Source: Bradyrhizobium sp. Ai1a-2 (lineage in GTDB: Bacteria; Pseudomonadota; Alphaproteobacteria; Rhizobiales; Xanthobacteraceae). From it: 64,000 nt of DNA. The translations under genes were made by a program, and so were the position numbers. The stretch lies in NCBI RefSeq assembly GCF_000426245.1, contig NZ_AUEZ01000005.1:62001-126000 (forward strand), written 5' to 3'. Shown here piece after piece: positions 44,690 through 53,440 of the stretch. Positions within the stretch are counted from its first letter, which is position 1. Every line of letters begins with the position of its first letter. The notes beneath the pieces are model-generated. The model saw nothing but the letters and a program-made list of their open reading frames with translations. It ran no database searches and was not told where the DNA came from.

Positions 44690-46120
44690 ATGACCAGGGA
44701 CATTCTTGCGCGCCGCTCGCACCGAAATCGTGCGACTGCCGCGCATCGCATCACCTCGTGCGCTTTGATTGTGCTGATCGGGCTTGTTGCGACGCTCGTC
44801 CCGTTGCGGACAGAAGCGTTTCCCTTGGGCGGCGATCAGACCGTCTTGCCGACCGGAACAGAATTTTCCGAGGAAGCGCTGGCGCGGCCGCGCGAACTGT
44901 TTCACTCGGAGGCCATGGGCGGGCACAAGTCCTACCTGATCAACCTTGGCGATCTCGCATTCAATTCGCCTTCCATCCTGGGCGGCAAGGCACGACAGGC
45001 GGAAATGAGCTGCGGCACCTGTCACATCAATGGGGCCTCGAATCCGAAGCTGTTCGTCCCCGGTGCCTCCTCGCGCCCCGGCACCTTCGACACCACCAGC
45101 CTGATGTTCAACCCGAAGGCATTCAACAGCATTCTCGATCCGGTCCGGATCCCCAGCCTGCGCGGCGCGCGCTTCCTGGCGCCTTACGGGCATGACGGCC
45201 GCATCACCTCGCTGCGCGACTTCATATATAGTGTGATCGTCAACGAGTTTCAGGGACCGCGGCCGAGCGATGCCGTCCTGGACGGCCTTGTCGCCTACAT
45301 CAACGACATCGATTTCCTGCCCAATCCCAGGCTCACGCCCGGCGGCATGCTTACCGCACAGGCAAGTGCCGCCGAGCGCCACGGCGAGCAACTGTTCTTC
45401 AAGCCATTTCCGCATCAGCCTCAACTGAACTGCGCCGCCTGTCATACTCCGACCGGTGTCTTCACCGACCTTATCCGTCATGACGTGGGCTCAGGGGGCC
45501 TGGTGAAAACGCCGACCCTGCTGAATGCCAACTTCAACGCGCCCTACTTCCACGATGGCCGGTATGACACCTATGAAGAAGTAGTGGGACATTTTGACCG
45601 CATATTCGATCTCGGTCTGTCGCCGAAGGACACGCAGGACCTCGTCGCCTATCTGACCGCGATCGGCGATGGCGACCGCCCTTTCGACAAGGATGGCGTG
45701 GCGATCCGAATGAAGGAAGTCCGCGAACTGGCGAGCGTTCTTGAATTGGCCATTCCTGCCGGGGACACCGCGGTGGTTTCGCTGGCGGTCACGGGCGTAG
45801 GCGCCGAGCTGCGTGAACTGACCGAGCACGTTCCGGATATCAGGTATGCTTCGGTCGGAGGCCAGGAAGAGCGACTTGCGGCACGCACCGCCGTCAAGGA
45901 CCTGGTTCTCAGCCTGCGCCGGATCGATCTCGAAGTTGCGGCCGGCCATCTCGACGAGGCGATGGCCGAATACGAGACTTTCTCGATGCTGGCGACCTTT
46001 GACGTTCCCGTTGCGTTGAAAAAGGCAGAACCGTGGTCGCTGTTCAACGCCAACGTCCACCAATCGCACTACGCGGCGCTTGGACGGATACTGCAATCGA
46101 CAGTCAGGCAATCGCAGTGA
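44690..46120 (+). CDS. Di-heme cytochrome c peroxidase-like protein, copy A
   Basis: 476 residues from ATG 44690 (GTG 44687 is possible; CAGGGG upstream). Signal/anchor segment about 22-44. Haem c sites CGTCH (108-112) and CAACH (248-252), with family stretches PSLRGARFLAPYGHDGR and FNAPYFHDGRYDTYEEVV. Belongs to the CCP/MauG superfamily, acting on peroxide or oxidising a partner in the periplasm or outside. The C-terminal ~120 residues (from about 355) are an extra helical domain shared with copy B at 49273. Divergent from phosphoesterase A. Confidence 0.87.
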   Translation: MTRDILARRSHRNRATAAHRITSCALIVLIGLVATLVPLRTEAFPLGGDQTVLPTGTEFSEEALARPRELFHSEAMGGHKSYLINLGDLAFNSPSILGGKARQAEMSCGTCHINGASNPKLFVPGASSRPGTFDTTSLMFNPKAFNSILDPVRIPSLRGARFLAPYGHDGRITSLRDFIYSVIVNEFQGPRPSDAVLDGLVAYINDIDFLPNPRLTPGGMLTAQASAAERHGEQLFFKPFPHQPQLNCAACHTPTGVFTDLIRHDVGSGGLVKTPTLLNANFNAPYFHDGRYDTYEEVVGHFDRIFDLGLSPKDTQDLVAYLTAIGDGDRPFDKDGVAIRMKEVRELASVLELAIPAGDTAVVSLAVTGVGAELRELTEHVPDIRYASVGGQEERLAARTAVKDLVLSLRRIDLEVAAGHLDEAMAEYETFSMLATFDVPVALKKAEPWSLFNANVHQSHYAALGRILQSTVRQSQ

Positions 46121-46124
46121 CCGC

Positions 46125-46811
46125 TCACTCCTGTTCGGGCGGAGCGACCCATACGTCGCTCTGCCGGATGCGATCGATCAATGCCTGCGGATCGAATTTG
46201 CGCAGTCCGGGCGGAATTTCGAACCATTGCGCCGGCTGCGGCTCGTCGCGGATGTTGTCGAGGGCGATCACCGCTCCGTCCGCGGTCTTGATCTGCAGCG
46301 GAAACTTGCGCTCGCGATCGACCCACCCGACAAAGCCGGCTCCGGAGGCCGCAACGATCCGATAGATGTCCGCCTTGCGATCTCCCGCTGCTCCCTCCCC
46401 GTCGCGCGCGCAATGCCACTTATCGGGATCCACCGGCGCCGCCAGCGACGCCATTGTCTGCCATTGCCGGCAGGGCTCGTCAGGATCAACAGCGACAAAC
46501 ATCTGCGTCAGCGGACTTGATTGCCTCGAGTCCATGAACACCTTCGCACGCGGCCGCACGAAAGTGGCCGCAGGCTTTTCCCCGTCGACCAGGAAGAAGC
46601 CATCGGCGAAATCGGTTGTCTCGATCCTCACTTTGCTCTCGGACACGCGCAAGCTTCCCACACGCACGACCTTTTCCCCCTGCCTCATGACAAGGTCCGC
46701 TGAAAATTGCTGCGCCGACGCCGAAACGCCGGCAAGCGCCGAACCGACCAAGGCAAACAGGCATGCTCGCAGCCTCCTGCCGCCCAACGCAATCATCCGG
46801 TCTCGATCCAT
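46125..46811 (-). CDS. Exported LolA/DUF4412-like protein
   Basis: 228 residues from ATG 46811 (GAGG seven bases upstream). Signal peptide 1-34 (ends ASAQQ). The mature part starts FSADLVMRQGEKVVRVGSLRVS and has the repeated beta pattern of LolA-like lipid-carrier folds. Two Cys (CRQW, WHCARD) may form a disulfide. It ends four bases from di-heme gene A, tail to tail, and follows the terminator of phosphoesterase B. It is probably a periplasmic accessory of this cluster; role unknown. Confidence 0.72.
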   Translation of the reverse strand: MDRDRMIALGGRRLRACLFALVGSALAGVSASAQQFSADLVMRQGEKVVRVGSLRVSESKVRIETTDFADGFFLVDGEKPAATFVRPRAKVFMDSRQSSPLTQMFVAVDPDEPCRQWQTMASLAAPVDPDKWHCARDGEGAAGDRKADIYRIVAASGAGFVGWVDRERKFPLQIKTADGAVIALDNIRDEPQPAQWFEIPPGLRKFDPQALIDRIRQSDVWVAPPEQE

Positions 46812-46831
46812 GGGAAAACCTCAGTGCGGCG

Positions 46832-46878
46832 CAAAAAAAGCCGTGGTGCCGACCGAACCATCGGTTCGGTCGGCACCA
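46832..46878 (-). terminator. Intrinsic terminator of phosphoesterase B
   Basis: Perfect 16-bp stem (46844-46859 with 46863-46878, loop of three) followed on the minus strand by CGGC and a run of seven T (46833-46839). It stands 35 bp after the phosphoesterase B stop codon. The clearest rho-independent terminator in the window. Confidence 0.9.
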
Positions 46879-46912
46879 TGTTCAGATCAGTCGTTCCTGG
46901 AACGCCGTTTAG

Positions 46913-49012
46913 TTACTCAGTATAGGACAGCGTGACCGGCTTGCTGAAATCGAACGCATCGAACAGGTCGGCAAGCGCGGGGCTGTTGGTCGGCACATAC
47001 TCGTTGTTCCTCGAGTATGTCGGGTTCGGCAGGTTGTCGCGGCTGCGGTTGGTCAGCGGCTGCAGACTCCAGTTACGTTCGATGAACTTGAGCAGCGAAA
47101 CGTGGTCACCGTAGTTGTGGTAGATCTTCCCGCCGGTCGAATAGGGCGACAGGATCAGGATCGGCATACGCGCTCCATCGCCGAAGAAATCGATCGACTG
47201 GATGTAGCCCGAGTCCCAGTAGCCGCCGGCTTCGTCCCAGGTGATGAACACCGCGGTCTCAGCCTTGAGCTCCGGATTGTTGTCCAGCGCGTTCAGGACG
47301 TTCAGCGCATAGGCCTCGAACAGATCGACCTTCGAGCTCTGCGGGTGGCCGTCGAGCAGACCGTCCGGCTTCCCGAACGACACCGAAGGCAAGGTGTTGT
47401 TCTGGATCGCCGTGATCAGATCGGCAGTGTCCTTCATATGAGCCTGACGCACGGTCGGGTTGGCCATGATCGAGGTCGCATACTGGAACGGATTGCAGAT
47501 CTGGCAGTAGGCCACACCGAGCGCGTGGGCCGGATCGGCGAGCGCAGCCGCGTTGAGATCCGGCTTGCTCGGGTTGGCGGCAACCGCGGCGTTCGAAAGC
47601 GCCACGGCGTCATTATACGCACCGCCGTAGAAGGCCCACGAGATCTTCTTCTCGATCAAGGCATCGCCGATGGTCCGCACCGACGACGGCGGCATGCTGC
47701 TTCCGTTCGCCAGCGCACCGTTGGGCAGATAGCCCGGATCGGTGTTGTTGAGCATGTAGTAGTGGTTGGGCTTGCAGTTCGGCTCGGCCGCATACGGCAG
47801 ATTGTTCAGATAGGTCACGATCGGCTTGACGCCAGGATGCGCCACATCAGAGCAGTCGCTGAAGTTGCCGTCCACCGTGTAGCGGTTCACCGTTCCGGCC
47901 ACCGGATTCGGGTTTGCAATCTGGTTCGCAGGCGGCGTGACCGGATTGCCCTTGCCGTCGCTCCAGAAACCGGCGTCGCCGGTGCCGAGCATGAAGTGGT
48001 TGGCGCCGGTGCCGCCATGGAACGACTGATGGAAGTTGTCGCCCAGGGTGAAGCGATCGGCCAGCATCTTCAGGATCGGAGCCTGCCCCTGCTGGGCATT
48101 ATAGAAGCCCATCGAGTTGGCCATGCTCTTGTTGGACGCCGAGTAAGTCGCCATCACGAACGGGAACAGGTCGTTCAAGCAGCCGGCGTTGTTGGCCTTC
48201 GTGGCGCTGGCCGCGCTGCAGTCTTCCTGCTGCCAGTCCTGATAGAACCGATGTGTGGTGTCACCGGTGTAGTCGTCGTCGCTGATCTGCTCACCCTGCA
48301 GCGGGAACGGTCCGGTCAGATTGCCGGCGCCGGGAACGCGGGTATCGAGGACACCAGTCGGCAGGCCGCTGAAACCGGTCGTAAGGATATCGAGATCGCT
48401 CGAATCCATGTCCTTCTCGACGCTGGCTTCGGCGATCGTCTTGAACGGAGGCGACGTGTCGCTTTGCCCGGTGGGCGTGCCCGCCGTGTTCGGCTGCGGC
48501 ATCGCGTTGGTCGCGCTATAGGGCGACTTCGCGATCGTCGGCACGCCAATATAGAAGGAGGACTGCGCAGCGACCGAGTACTGCTGGGCCTGCGCGAAGT
48601 TCGGACCCGGCGAGCCGTCCTCGTTGACGATGCCCTTCGACAGCAGGTTGGAGATCGTCTGTCCCCTGCCCTTCGGCTTGTACACGCCGAACGTGTGGTC
48701 GAGCCCGCGGTTTTCGCCGATCAGGATGATGACGTGCTTGATCGGCGACGCGGTCTTCACTTTGTCGGCCGGATCATTGTCCTTGTCACCATGATCGCCA
48801 TGGTGGCCATTGTTGTCATCACCGTGATGACCGTTCCCGTCGTGATCGTTGCTTTTATTGTCATGAGCGAAACGATTGTGGTGCGGGCGCTTGTCCCAGT
48901 CACTTCGACCGCCGGGATAGTGAGCTGCGTAGGCGGCTGTTGCGACGGCAACAGTTGAAATGACGCAAAGTGCTGTGGTGGTTCGCCAGTTCTTCTTATG
49001 ATTGAAAGTCAT
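46913..49012 (-). CDS. Secreted phosphoesterase (PF04185 type), copy B
   Basis: 699 residues from ATG 49012 (TTTGGAG seven bases upstream). Signal peptide 1-30, then a long His/Asp/Gly-rich tract (residues 35-82), then IKHVIILIGENRGLDHTFG, the catalytic Glu-Asn strand. Further marks: GGTGANHFMLGTGDA and ITWDEAGGYWDSG. It is about 100 residues longer than copy A and diverged from it, but shares signal, His-rich tract and order of motifs. It is followed by a strong terminator. Probably a secreted phosphatase or phospholipase C. Confidence 0.9.
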   Translation of the reverse strand: MTFNHKKNWRTTTALCVISTVAVATAAYAAHYPGGRSDWDKRPHHNRFAHDNKSNDHDGNGHHGDDNNGHHGDHGDKDNDPADKVKTASPIKHVIILIGENRGLDHTFGVYKPKGRGQTISNLLSKGIVNEDGSPGPNFAQAQQYSVAAQSSFYIGVPTIAKSPYSATNAMPQPNTAGTPTGQSDTSPPFKTIAEASVEKDMDSSDLDILTTGFSGLPTGVLDTRVPGAGNLTGPFPLQGEQISDDDYTGDTTHRFYQDWQQEDCSAASATKANNAGCLNDLFPFVMATYSASNKSMANSMGFYNAQQGQAPILKMLADRFTLGDNFHQSFHGGTGANHFMLGTGDAGFWSDGKGNPVTPPANQIANPNPVAGTVNRYTVDGNFSDCSDVAHPGVKPIVTYLNNLPYAAEPNCKPNHYYMLNNTDPGYLPNGALANGSSMPPSSVRTIGDALIEKKISWAFYGGAYNDAVALSNAAVAANPSKPDLNAAALADPAHALGVAYCQICNPFQYATSIMANPTVRQAHMKDTADLITAIQNNTLPSVSFGKPDGLLDGHPQSSKVDLFEAYALNVLNALDNNPELKAETAVFITWDEAGGYWDSGYIQSIDFFGDGARMPILILSPYSTGGKIYHNYGDHVSLLKFIERNWSLQPLTNRSRDNLPNPTYSRNNEYVPTNSPALADLFDAFDFSKPVTLSYTE

Positions 49013-49129
49013 CACCGACTCCAAAGGTTGTGGTTGGCGACACATCGTCTAATGCGGCAACATGACGCACGCTTATCGTTGCTGTGAAAGCGCGCGAGAA
49101 ATTTTGATTCGTTCAAAAGATTCTCTGCG

Positions 49130-49180
49130 TTGCATCGGCAACCACGATGCATGCATCGCGATCGATGCCGTTTGCATCGC
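49130..49180. promoter_or_regulatory. GCATCG repeat cluster upstream of phosphoesterase B
   Basis: GCATCG/CGATGC units recur within 50 bases, including the perfect 14-base palindrome CGATGCATGCATCG at 49145-49158 and TTGCATCG at about 49131 and 49171. The cluster lies 118-170 bp upstream of the phosphoesterase B start in a 260-base gap after di-heme gene B. Candidate operator array. Confidence 0.3.
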
Positions 49181-49272
49181 ACGACAAGGCACAAGAGTTT
49201 TTGGAAGTGAGGTGCGCGACGCTATCGCGCGAGAATTTCTGTGCACACGAATTCGCGCGTCGTAGCAGCGGC

Positions 49273-50649
49273 CTAGTGAGACAGATGTTTCGACTGCATC
49301 ACCTGGCGCAGCGCCGCATAGTGCTGATCATGCACATCCTGATTGAACAGCGACCACGGTTCAGCGCCCGCCAGCATCGCCGGGACAGCCGCAGCCATGA
49401 GATAGCGATAGTTCCGAAACTCGGTCGCAGCGTCGGCACCGCGGCCTTCGCTTACGGCGATGTCGATTCGCCGCAGCATAAGGACGAGTTCCTTGAGACT
49501 GTTGCGCGCCGAAACGCGCTGCCGCTCGCCGCCCGATACGCTGGTGTTCTTTCGATCAGGATATCGCTCAGTGAGTTCACGCAACTCGTGGCCGATGGTG
49601 TCGACCGCAAGCGCGACAATCGCTTTATCACCCGAAGGAATTGCGGTCGCGAGCACCAGGTTGAAGTCATTGATTTCCTTCAGCGTCGCGCCGGCGCCGT
49701 CGCGCTCATAGGGCTGCACGCCATCGCCGACGGCCGTGACGTAGGCCACCAGGTCGCGCTTGTCCTGTGCTGACAGGCCAAGATCGAATGCACGATCGAA
49801 ATGATCGACGACTTGATCGACGCTGTCGAAGCGACCGTCGTGAAAATAAGGCGCGTTGAAGTCCGCGTTGCGCAGGGTCGGCGTCTTGAACAGGCCACCG
49901 GAGCCAACATCATGCTGTTGGTGGTCGACAAAGGCCGCCGAAGGAACATGACAGCCGGCGCAGCTCAAGCCAGGATCATGCGGAAATGGTTTGGAGAACA
50001 AGGCTTCGCCGCGACGTTCGGACTCGCTGACATTGCCGACCAGCCGGCCGCCGGGACCGAGGCTTGGATTGGGCAGAAAGTCGATATCCTGAACATAGGC
50101 GACGATAGCATCGATGATCGCCGGCGACGGCTCGGGCCCGGCGAACTCGTTCACAATGACGTTGCGGATAAAATCGCGCAGCGATGCCGATCGCCCGTCG
50201 CTCCCGTACGGCGCAAGATAGCGCGCACCGCGCAGGCTCGGAATCCGAACCGGATCAAGCACGAGATTGTTGGCCTTCGGATTGAACAATGGGCCGGTGA
50301 CATCGAAGTTTCCCGGCCGCGTCGACATCTTCGGCATGAAGAATTTGGCGTTGCCGACGCCGTTGACGTGGCAGGTGCCACAGCTCACGCCGGCTTGCCG
50401 CGCCACCTCGCCAAGGATCGCCGGCGAATTGAACGCGAGGTCACCGAGGTTCACCATATAAGATTTCGCGCCGGCGCGTTCGGATTGGAACACCTCGCGC
50501 GGCTTGTCGAGCGCATCCTCGTTCAGCTCGGTTTTTGTCGGCAGGACAGTCTGATTGCCATCGACGGGAAAAGCCAGCGCGCGTCCAAGCGACGCGACGA
50601 CAAGAAGACCCGACGCAAGCGCCGCCAGCCGCAGCCAAGGCGAGTTCAT
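49273..50649 (-). CDS. Di-heme cytochrome c peroxidase-like protein, copy B
   Basis: 458 residues. Signal peptide 1-26, then FPVDGNQTVLPTKTELNED, closely similar to copy A. Haem sites CGTCH (90-94) and CAGCH (230-234); PSLRGARYLAPYGSDGR and FNAPYFHDGRFDSVDQVV. Copy A has His (YGHDGR) where this copy has Ser (YGSDGR), so the two may differ in haem environment. The start overlaps the imelysin stop by four bases, so the iron-binding protein and this haem protein are made together. Confidence 0.87.
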   Translation of the reverse strand: MNSPWLRLAALASGLLVVASLGRALAFPVDGNQTVLPTKTELNEDALDKPREVFQSERAGAKSYMVNLGDLAFNSPAILGEVARQAGVSCGTCHVNGVGNAKFFMPKMSTRPGNFDVTGPLFNPKANNLVLDPVRIPSLRGARYLAPYGSDGRSASLRDFIRNVIVNEFAGPEPSPAIIDAIVAYVQDIDFLPNPSLGPGGRLVGNVSESERRGEALFSKPFPHDPGLSCAGCHVPSAAFVDHQQHDVGSGGLFKTPTLRNADFNAPYFHDGRFDSVDQVVDHFDRAFDLGLSAQDKRDLVAYVTAVGDGVQPYERDGAGATLKEINDFNLVLATAIPSGDKAIVALAVDTIGHELRELTERYPDRKNTSVSGGERQRVSARNSLKELVLMLRRIDIAVSEGRGADAATEFRNYRYLMAAAVPAMLAGAEPWSLFNQDVHDQHYAALRQVMQSKHLSH

Positions 50650-51431
50650 CGCACCTGGGCCTCCAGCGTCGGCCGCTGCAGTCCAAGCTTTGTCGAAGCG
50701 GTCTGCAGTGTCACCACCAGTTCCTCGCTGGCGCGGCGCAACTGCGGAATATCGACATGCGGCAGGTCGGGCGCCGCGACAATCGCTTCGAGCAACTCGA
50801 TTCGATTCGTCACCATTTCATCGAGCTTGCCATCCGCCGTGTTGAGAGCGGCGGAAAAAATCGTGTGGTAGGCGAAATCGATGCCGGCGATGTTGTTGCG
50901 CATATCATCGAGCGAGGTGCCGCTGATGCGGGATTCGCCACCATCGGCCTTGCTTTCCCCGACTTCGTAAGCGAGCCGCGCCGTCCCATCCAGCAACCCC
51001 TGCGGCGTGAGCGGCATGTCCTTGAGCTTGACGTGCAGATCATTCAGGTCCTCCACCAACGCAGCGGCATCTTTGTCGACGTCGGTCTGGCCTGCGCCGA
51101 ACAATTTCGCTTCGATGGCATGGAACCCACTATCTGCGTTCGGCCAGGCGTCGATCTTCGCGTCAAGCTCAGGCACAAAGCCGGTCGTGAAGACTTCGGA
51201 GCGCTCCCAGCCGGCGCGCGCCGATATCCAGGCCTTCTTCGCGCCCGCGAGATCCCCCGCTGCAGCCTTTTCGCGCAATGCTCGCGCACCCGCCAGCGCG
51301 CTGCCAATGCCTTCGATCATGTAAGGCCGATAGCGCTCGGCGCCTTCATCGAGAACTCCGGCATATGCGGAACGCGCACCGCACAACATCACCAGCAAGG
51401 CAAGGCAAGTCGCCACTCGCATTTTATTCAC
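50646..51431 (-). CDS. Imelysin-like (EfeO/M75-type) iron-binding protein
   Basis: 261 residues from GTG 51431 (ATG 51422 is an alternative). Signal peptide to about residue 24. The GxHxxE motif of the imelysin family is present as G102-F-H104-A-I-E107. The rest is helical. Family members are periplasmic or surface proteins linked to iron uptake, frequently beside di-heme proteins. Overlap with di-heme gene B supports a shared redox/metal role. It heads the minus-strand group facing the prepilin peptidase gene. Confidence 0.85.
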   Translation of the reverse strand: MNKMRVATCLALLVMLCGARSAYAGVLDEGAERYRPYMIEGIGSALAGARALREKAAAGDLAGAKKAWISARAGWERSEVFTTGFVPELDAKIDAWPNADSGFHAIEAKLFGAGQTDVDKDAAALVEDLNDLHVKLKDMPLTPQGLLDGTARLAYEVGESKADGGESRISGTSLDDMRNNIAGIDFAYHTIFSAALNTADGKLDEMVTNRIELLEAIVAAPDLPHVDIPQLRRASEELVVTLQTASTKLGLQRPTLEAQVR

Positions 51432-51496
51432 CGTTATTCACGCATCAGCTATCGCTCGCAGCGACGGGAAATATTGTCAGCTTCCTATGCGGTTTT

Positions 51497-51514
51497 GTGA
51501 CAGACTGATTGCAC
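51497..51514 (-). promoter_or_regulatory. Pho-box-like site upstream of imelysin gene
   Basis: On the minus strand GTGCAATCAGTCTGTCAC; the second half CTGTCAC is a full match to the PhoB half-site and the first half is partial. It lies 66-83 bp upstream of the imelysin start, a suitable place for an activator. Weak evidence by eye. Confidence 0.28.
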
Positions 51515-51663
51515 GTTGCGGTTTTCTTCTGTGAAGAGTTTTTTCGACGATCACATTCCCGAAAGGTCGCTTCGTGTTCTGCCGGCTGCTTGAAAATTGA
51601 GCTGCTGAGCGCGAAGAAAATTCTGGTAAGCACTCACACACTTCGTCATTCATCGTAGCTCTC

Positions 51664-52155
51664 ATGCCAGTCGACAGTGAAGTAGTGCAGTTCCTCGGAT
51701 TCTACGCCGCCCTTGGCATGGCGTGCTGCGCGCTGGCACTGATCGACCTTCGTCACGGCATCATTCCGGACGGGTTGAATCTTGCGATTGCCATCCTTGG
51801 CGTTGTCCAAGCCATCGTCTTCGGGAACCTGACAGATGGCTTCGAGGCACTCGATGAAGCTGCGGCGGTTGCTGTGATTTTCCTGTTGTTGCGGCGCCTC
51901 TATTATTTGCTACGACAAATCGAGGGGCTCGGGCTTGGCGATGTCAAATTTCTTGCGGCCGCTACGACCTGGGTCGGCGTAACAGGCATCCCAACGTTGC
52001 TGTCGATCGCTGCCTTGAGCGCGCTTGCCGCGGCCGGCGGTCTGCAACTCGCCGGACGCCAAGTGAAGCGTCAGACATCGATGCCATTCGGCCCGTTCCT
52101 GGCGCTCGGCCTGCTGCTGACGCCGGCTTTCCAGCGATGGCTCGGACTCAACTAA
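51664..52155 (+). CDS. gspO: Prepilin peptidase (A24 family), short form
   Basis: 163 residues, about five membrane helices. Catalytic aspartates Asp28 (LIDLRHGIIPD) and Asp93 (GLGLGDVKFLA). It lacks the N-terminal methyltransferase domain of full GspO/PilD, as in TadV/CpaA-like enzymes, so it should cleave leaders without N-methylation unless another enzyme does so. It would process the five pseudopilins encoded in the minus-strand gsp genes next to it. Confidence 0.88.
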   Translation: MPVDSEVVQFLGFYAALGMACCALALIDLRHGIIPDGLNLAIAILGVVQAIVFGNLTDGFEALDEAAAVAVIFLLLRRLYYLLRQIEGLGLGDVKFLAAATTWVGVTGIPTLLSIAALSALAAAGGLQLAGRQVKRQTSMPFGPFLALGLLLTPAFQRWLGLN

Positions 52156-52200
52156 CTAGAAGTGCTTTCGCGCGAAGAAAACGCATCAATACGAGACTCT

Positions 52201-52237
52201 AGAGCATCGGTTCTGATTCAATCGGAGCTGACGCTCT
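52201..52237. repeat. Palindromic repeat (GGTTCTGATT core) at the 3' end of gspN-like gene
   Basis: AGAGCATCGGTTCTGATT and its imperfect complement (14 of 18 pairs, the four mismatches being transitions) around one central base. It contains the stop codon of the gspN-like gene, so the last residues QSVSSD are encoded by the repeat. Same core as 11643-11661. Confidence 0.65.
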
Positions 52238-52877
52238 GGCGTCGCGTCACCAATGGCGTCCTGATCGTGCTCACCGGGACGAGATGGACCTCGCCACCAC
52301 CTTCGCCGCCTGGTGGCGGCAGTGTGAGCACGGCGCCCTGTTCATTCTTTTCCATGGTGACTTCCCGCCCGCGAATCGCACTCAGCCTCCAGCCTTGAAA
52401 ATCTTCGCCCACCTTTAGCCGCAGCGCAGCATTGGTCGACTGATCCAGGAATATGCCGAAGCCTTCGTCGTCGCTGGCAATGGTGCCAACGAGCGACAAT
52501 TGCGGAGGCTCGATTTCTTTCTTCCGCGGTGGCGGAGGCGGCCTGGTGACGACAGGTTCGGCGACGGCCACGGCCGGCGGCCGCCGTGAGGGTGAGAACA
52601 CCGGACGCTCGCGTGTGTTGGATAGCTGCGTCAGCGGAATGCCCCACAACGGATTGGCACTGAGTGGCCGAATCGGTGCCGGCTGTGGCGGAACCGCGCG
52701 CACTGTCGTGACCGGTTCGGAAGGTGGCGGCGATGTCAGAACGGGCCCGCCCAGCCGCGTGTCATCCAACAGCCCGGCATCCAGCGCATCGCCGGCAGCA
52801 TCAGGCGCCGCGGATGCGACGGGCTGGACTGACAACGCCAAGCCCAGGAAGCTCAAGGCGACGACTGCCGAACGCAT
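52218..52877 (-). CDS. Type II secretion GspN/GspC-like periplasmic protein
   Basis: 219 residues from ATG 52877 (TAATG overlap with gspM). N-terminal signal or anchor (1-22), a Pro-rich linker, the segment NPLWGIPLTQLSNTRERPVFSPSRRPP typical of alphaproteobacterial GspN-type proteins, and a PilP/GspC HR-like domain (LSLVGTIASDDEGFGIF...LKVGEDFQGW). No separate gspC exists in the cluster, so this protein may link the inner-membrane platform to the secretin. Its C-terminal end is provided by a palindromic repeat. Confidence 0.72.
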   Translation of the reverse strand: MRSAVVALSFLGLALSVQPVASAAPDAAGDALDAGLLDDTRLGGPVLTSPPPSEPVTTVRAVPPQPAPIRPLSANPLWGIPLTQLSNTRERPVFSPSRRPPAVAVAEPVVTRPPPPPRKKEIEPPQLSLVGTIASDDEGFGIFLDQSTNAALRLKVGEDFQGWRLSAIRGREVTMEKNEQGAVLTLPPPGGEGGGEVHLVPVSTIRTPLVTRRQSVSSD

Positions 52878-53440
52878 TACTTGGCCCCCCGCCACTGGCC
52901 GGAAACACCGAGCAGCACGCGCAGCTTGCCCGGGCCTTCGCCGGAGTTCGCGCCATCGAGGATGGTCTGCACGACGAGCTGGTCGATGAACAAGAACGGC
53001 ATGCCGGCCTCAAGATCGTAAAGCACCTGTTGCAACTGCTGTTGCTCGATTTCGAAACTCGCGACCATGCTGATGAAGCCGGCCTTCGCTGGTGTATTGG
53101 GAACATCGAGCTGAGTCGATAACACATTGCCACTGAATTTCGTCACCGAACCCGCCACGCGCTGCAACAATGTCGCCCCGGCAACCGTGACCGTGGCGCC
53201 TTCGAGATAGGCGGAGCCCGCCGGCATCGCCTCCCCGGGCGCCCCTCCCGCTCTGGGCGTGCGGCCCTCCAACTGCGCCAGCATCGCCGACGATGAGGCC
53301 AGTTCGTTGCGCTGATCGATCAGATCAGATACCGACGATACGGCGACGAACAGCAACAGGATCAGCAGCCCGACATAGGTTGCAGCTGCCACGAAAGGCG
53401 AGGTGCTGATTGCCTTCAGTGACCGGGCGGATGCGTTCAT
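52877..53440 (-). CDS. gspM: Type II secretion platform protein GspM
   Basis: 187 residues: short cytoplasmic end, one membrane helix (about 17-37, VGLLILLLFVAVSSVSDLI), then a coiled and ferredoxin-like periplasmic domain ending VLLGVSGQWRGAK. It matches the GspM_b type in layout and position after gspL. It forms the inner-membrane platform with GspL and GspF. Overlaps gspL by ATGA. Confidence 0.78.
   Translation of the reverse strand: MNASARSLKAISTSPFVAAATYVGLLILLLFVAVSSVSDLIDQRNELASSSAMLAQLEGRTPRAGGAPGEAMPAGSAYLEGATVTVAGATLLQRVAGSVTKFSGNVLSTQLDVPNTPAKAGFISMVASFEIEQQQLQQVLYDLEAGMPFLFIDQLVVQTILDGANSGEGPGKLRVLLGVSGQWRGAK

Noticed and set aside
47102-48958. 618-codon ORF on the plus strand opposite phosphoesterase B
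   Set aside because: Its composition is Arg/Val/Gly-heavy as expected of antisense frames in GC-rich genes; the minus-strand gene has signal peptide, catalytic motifs and a terminator.
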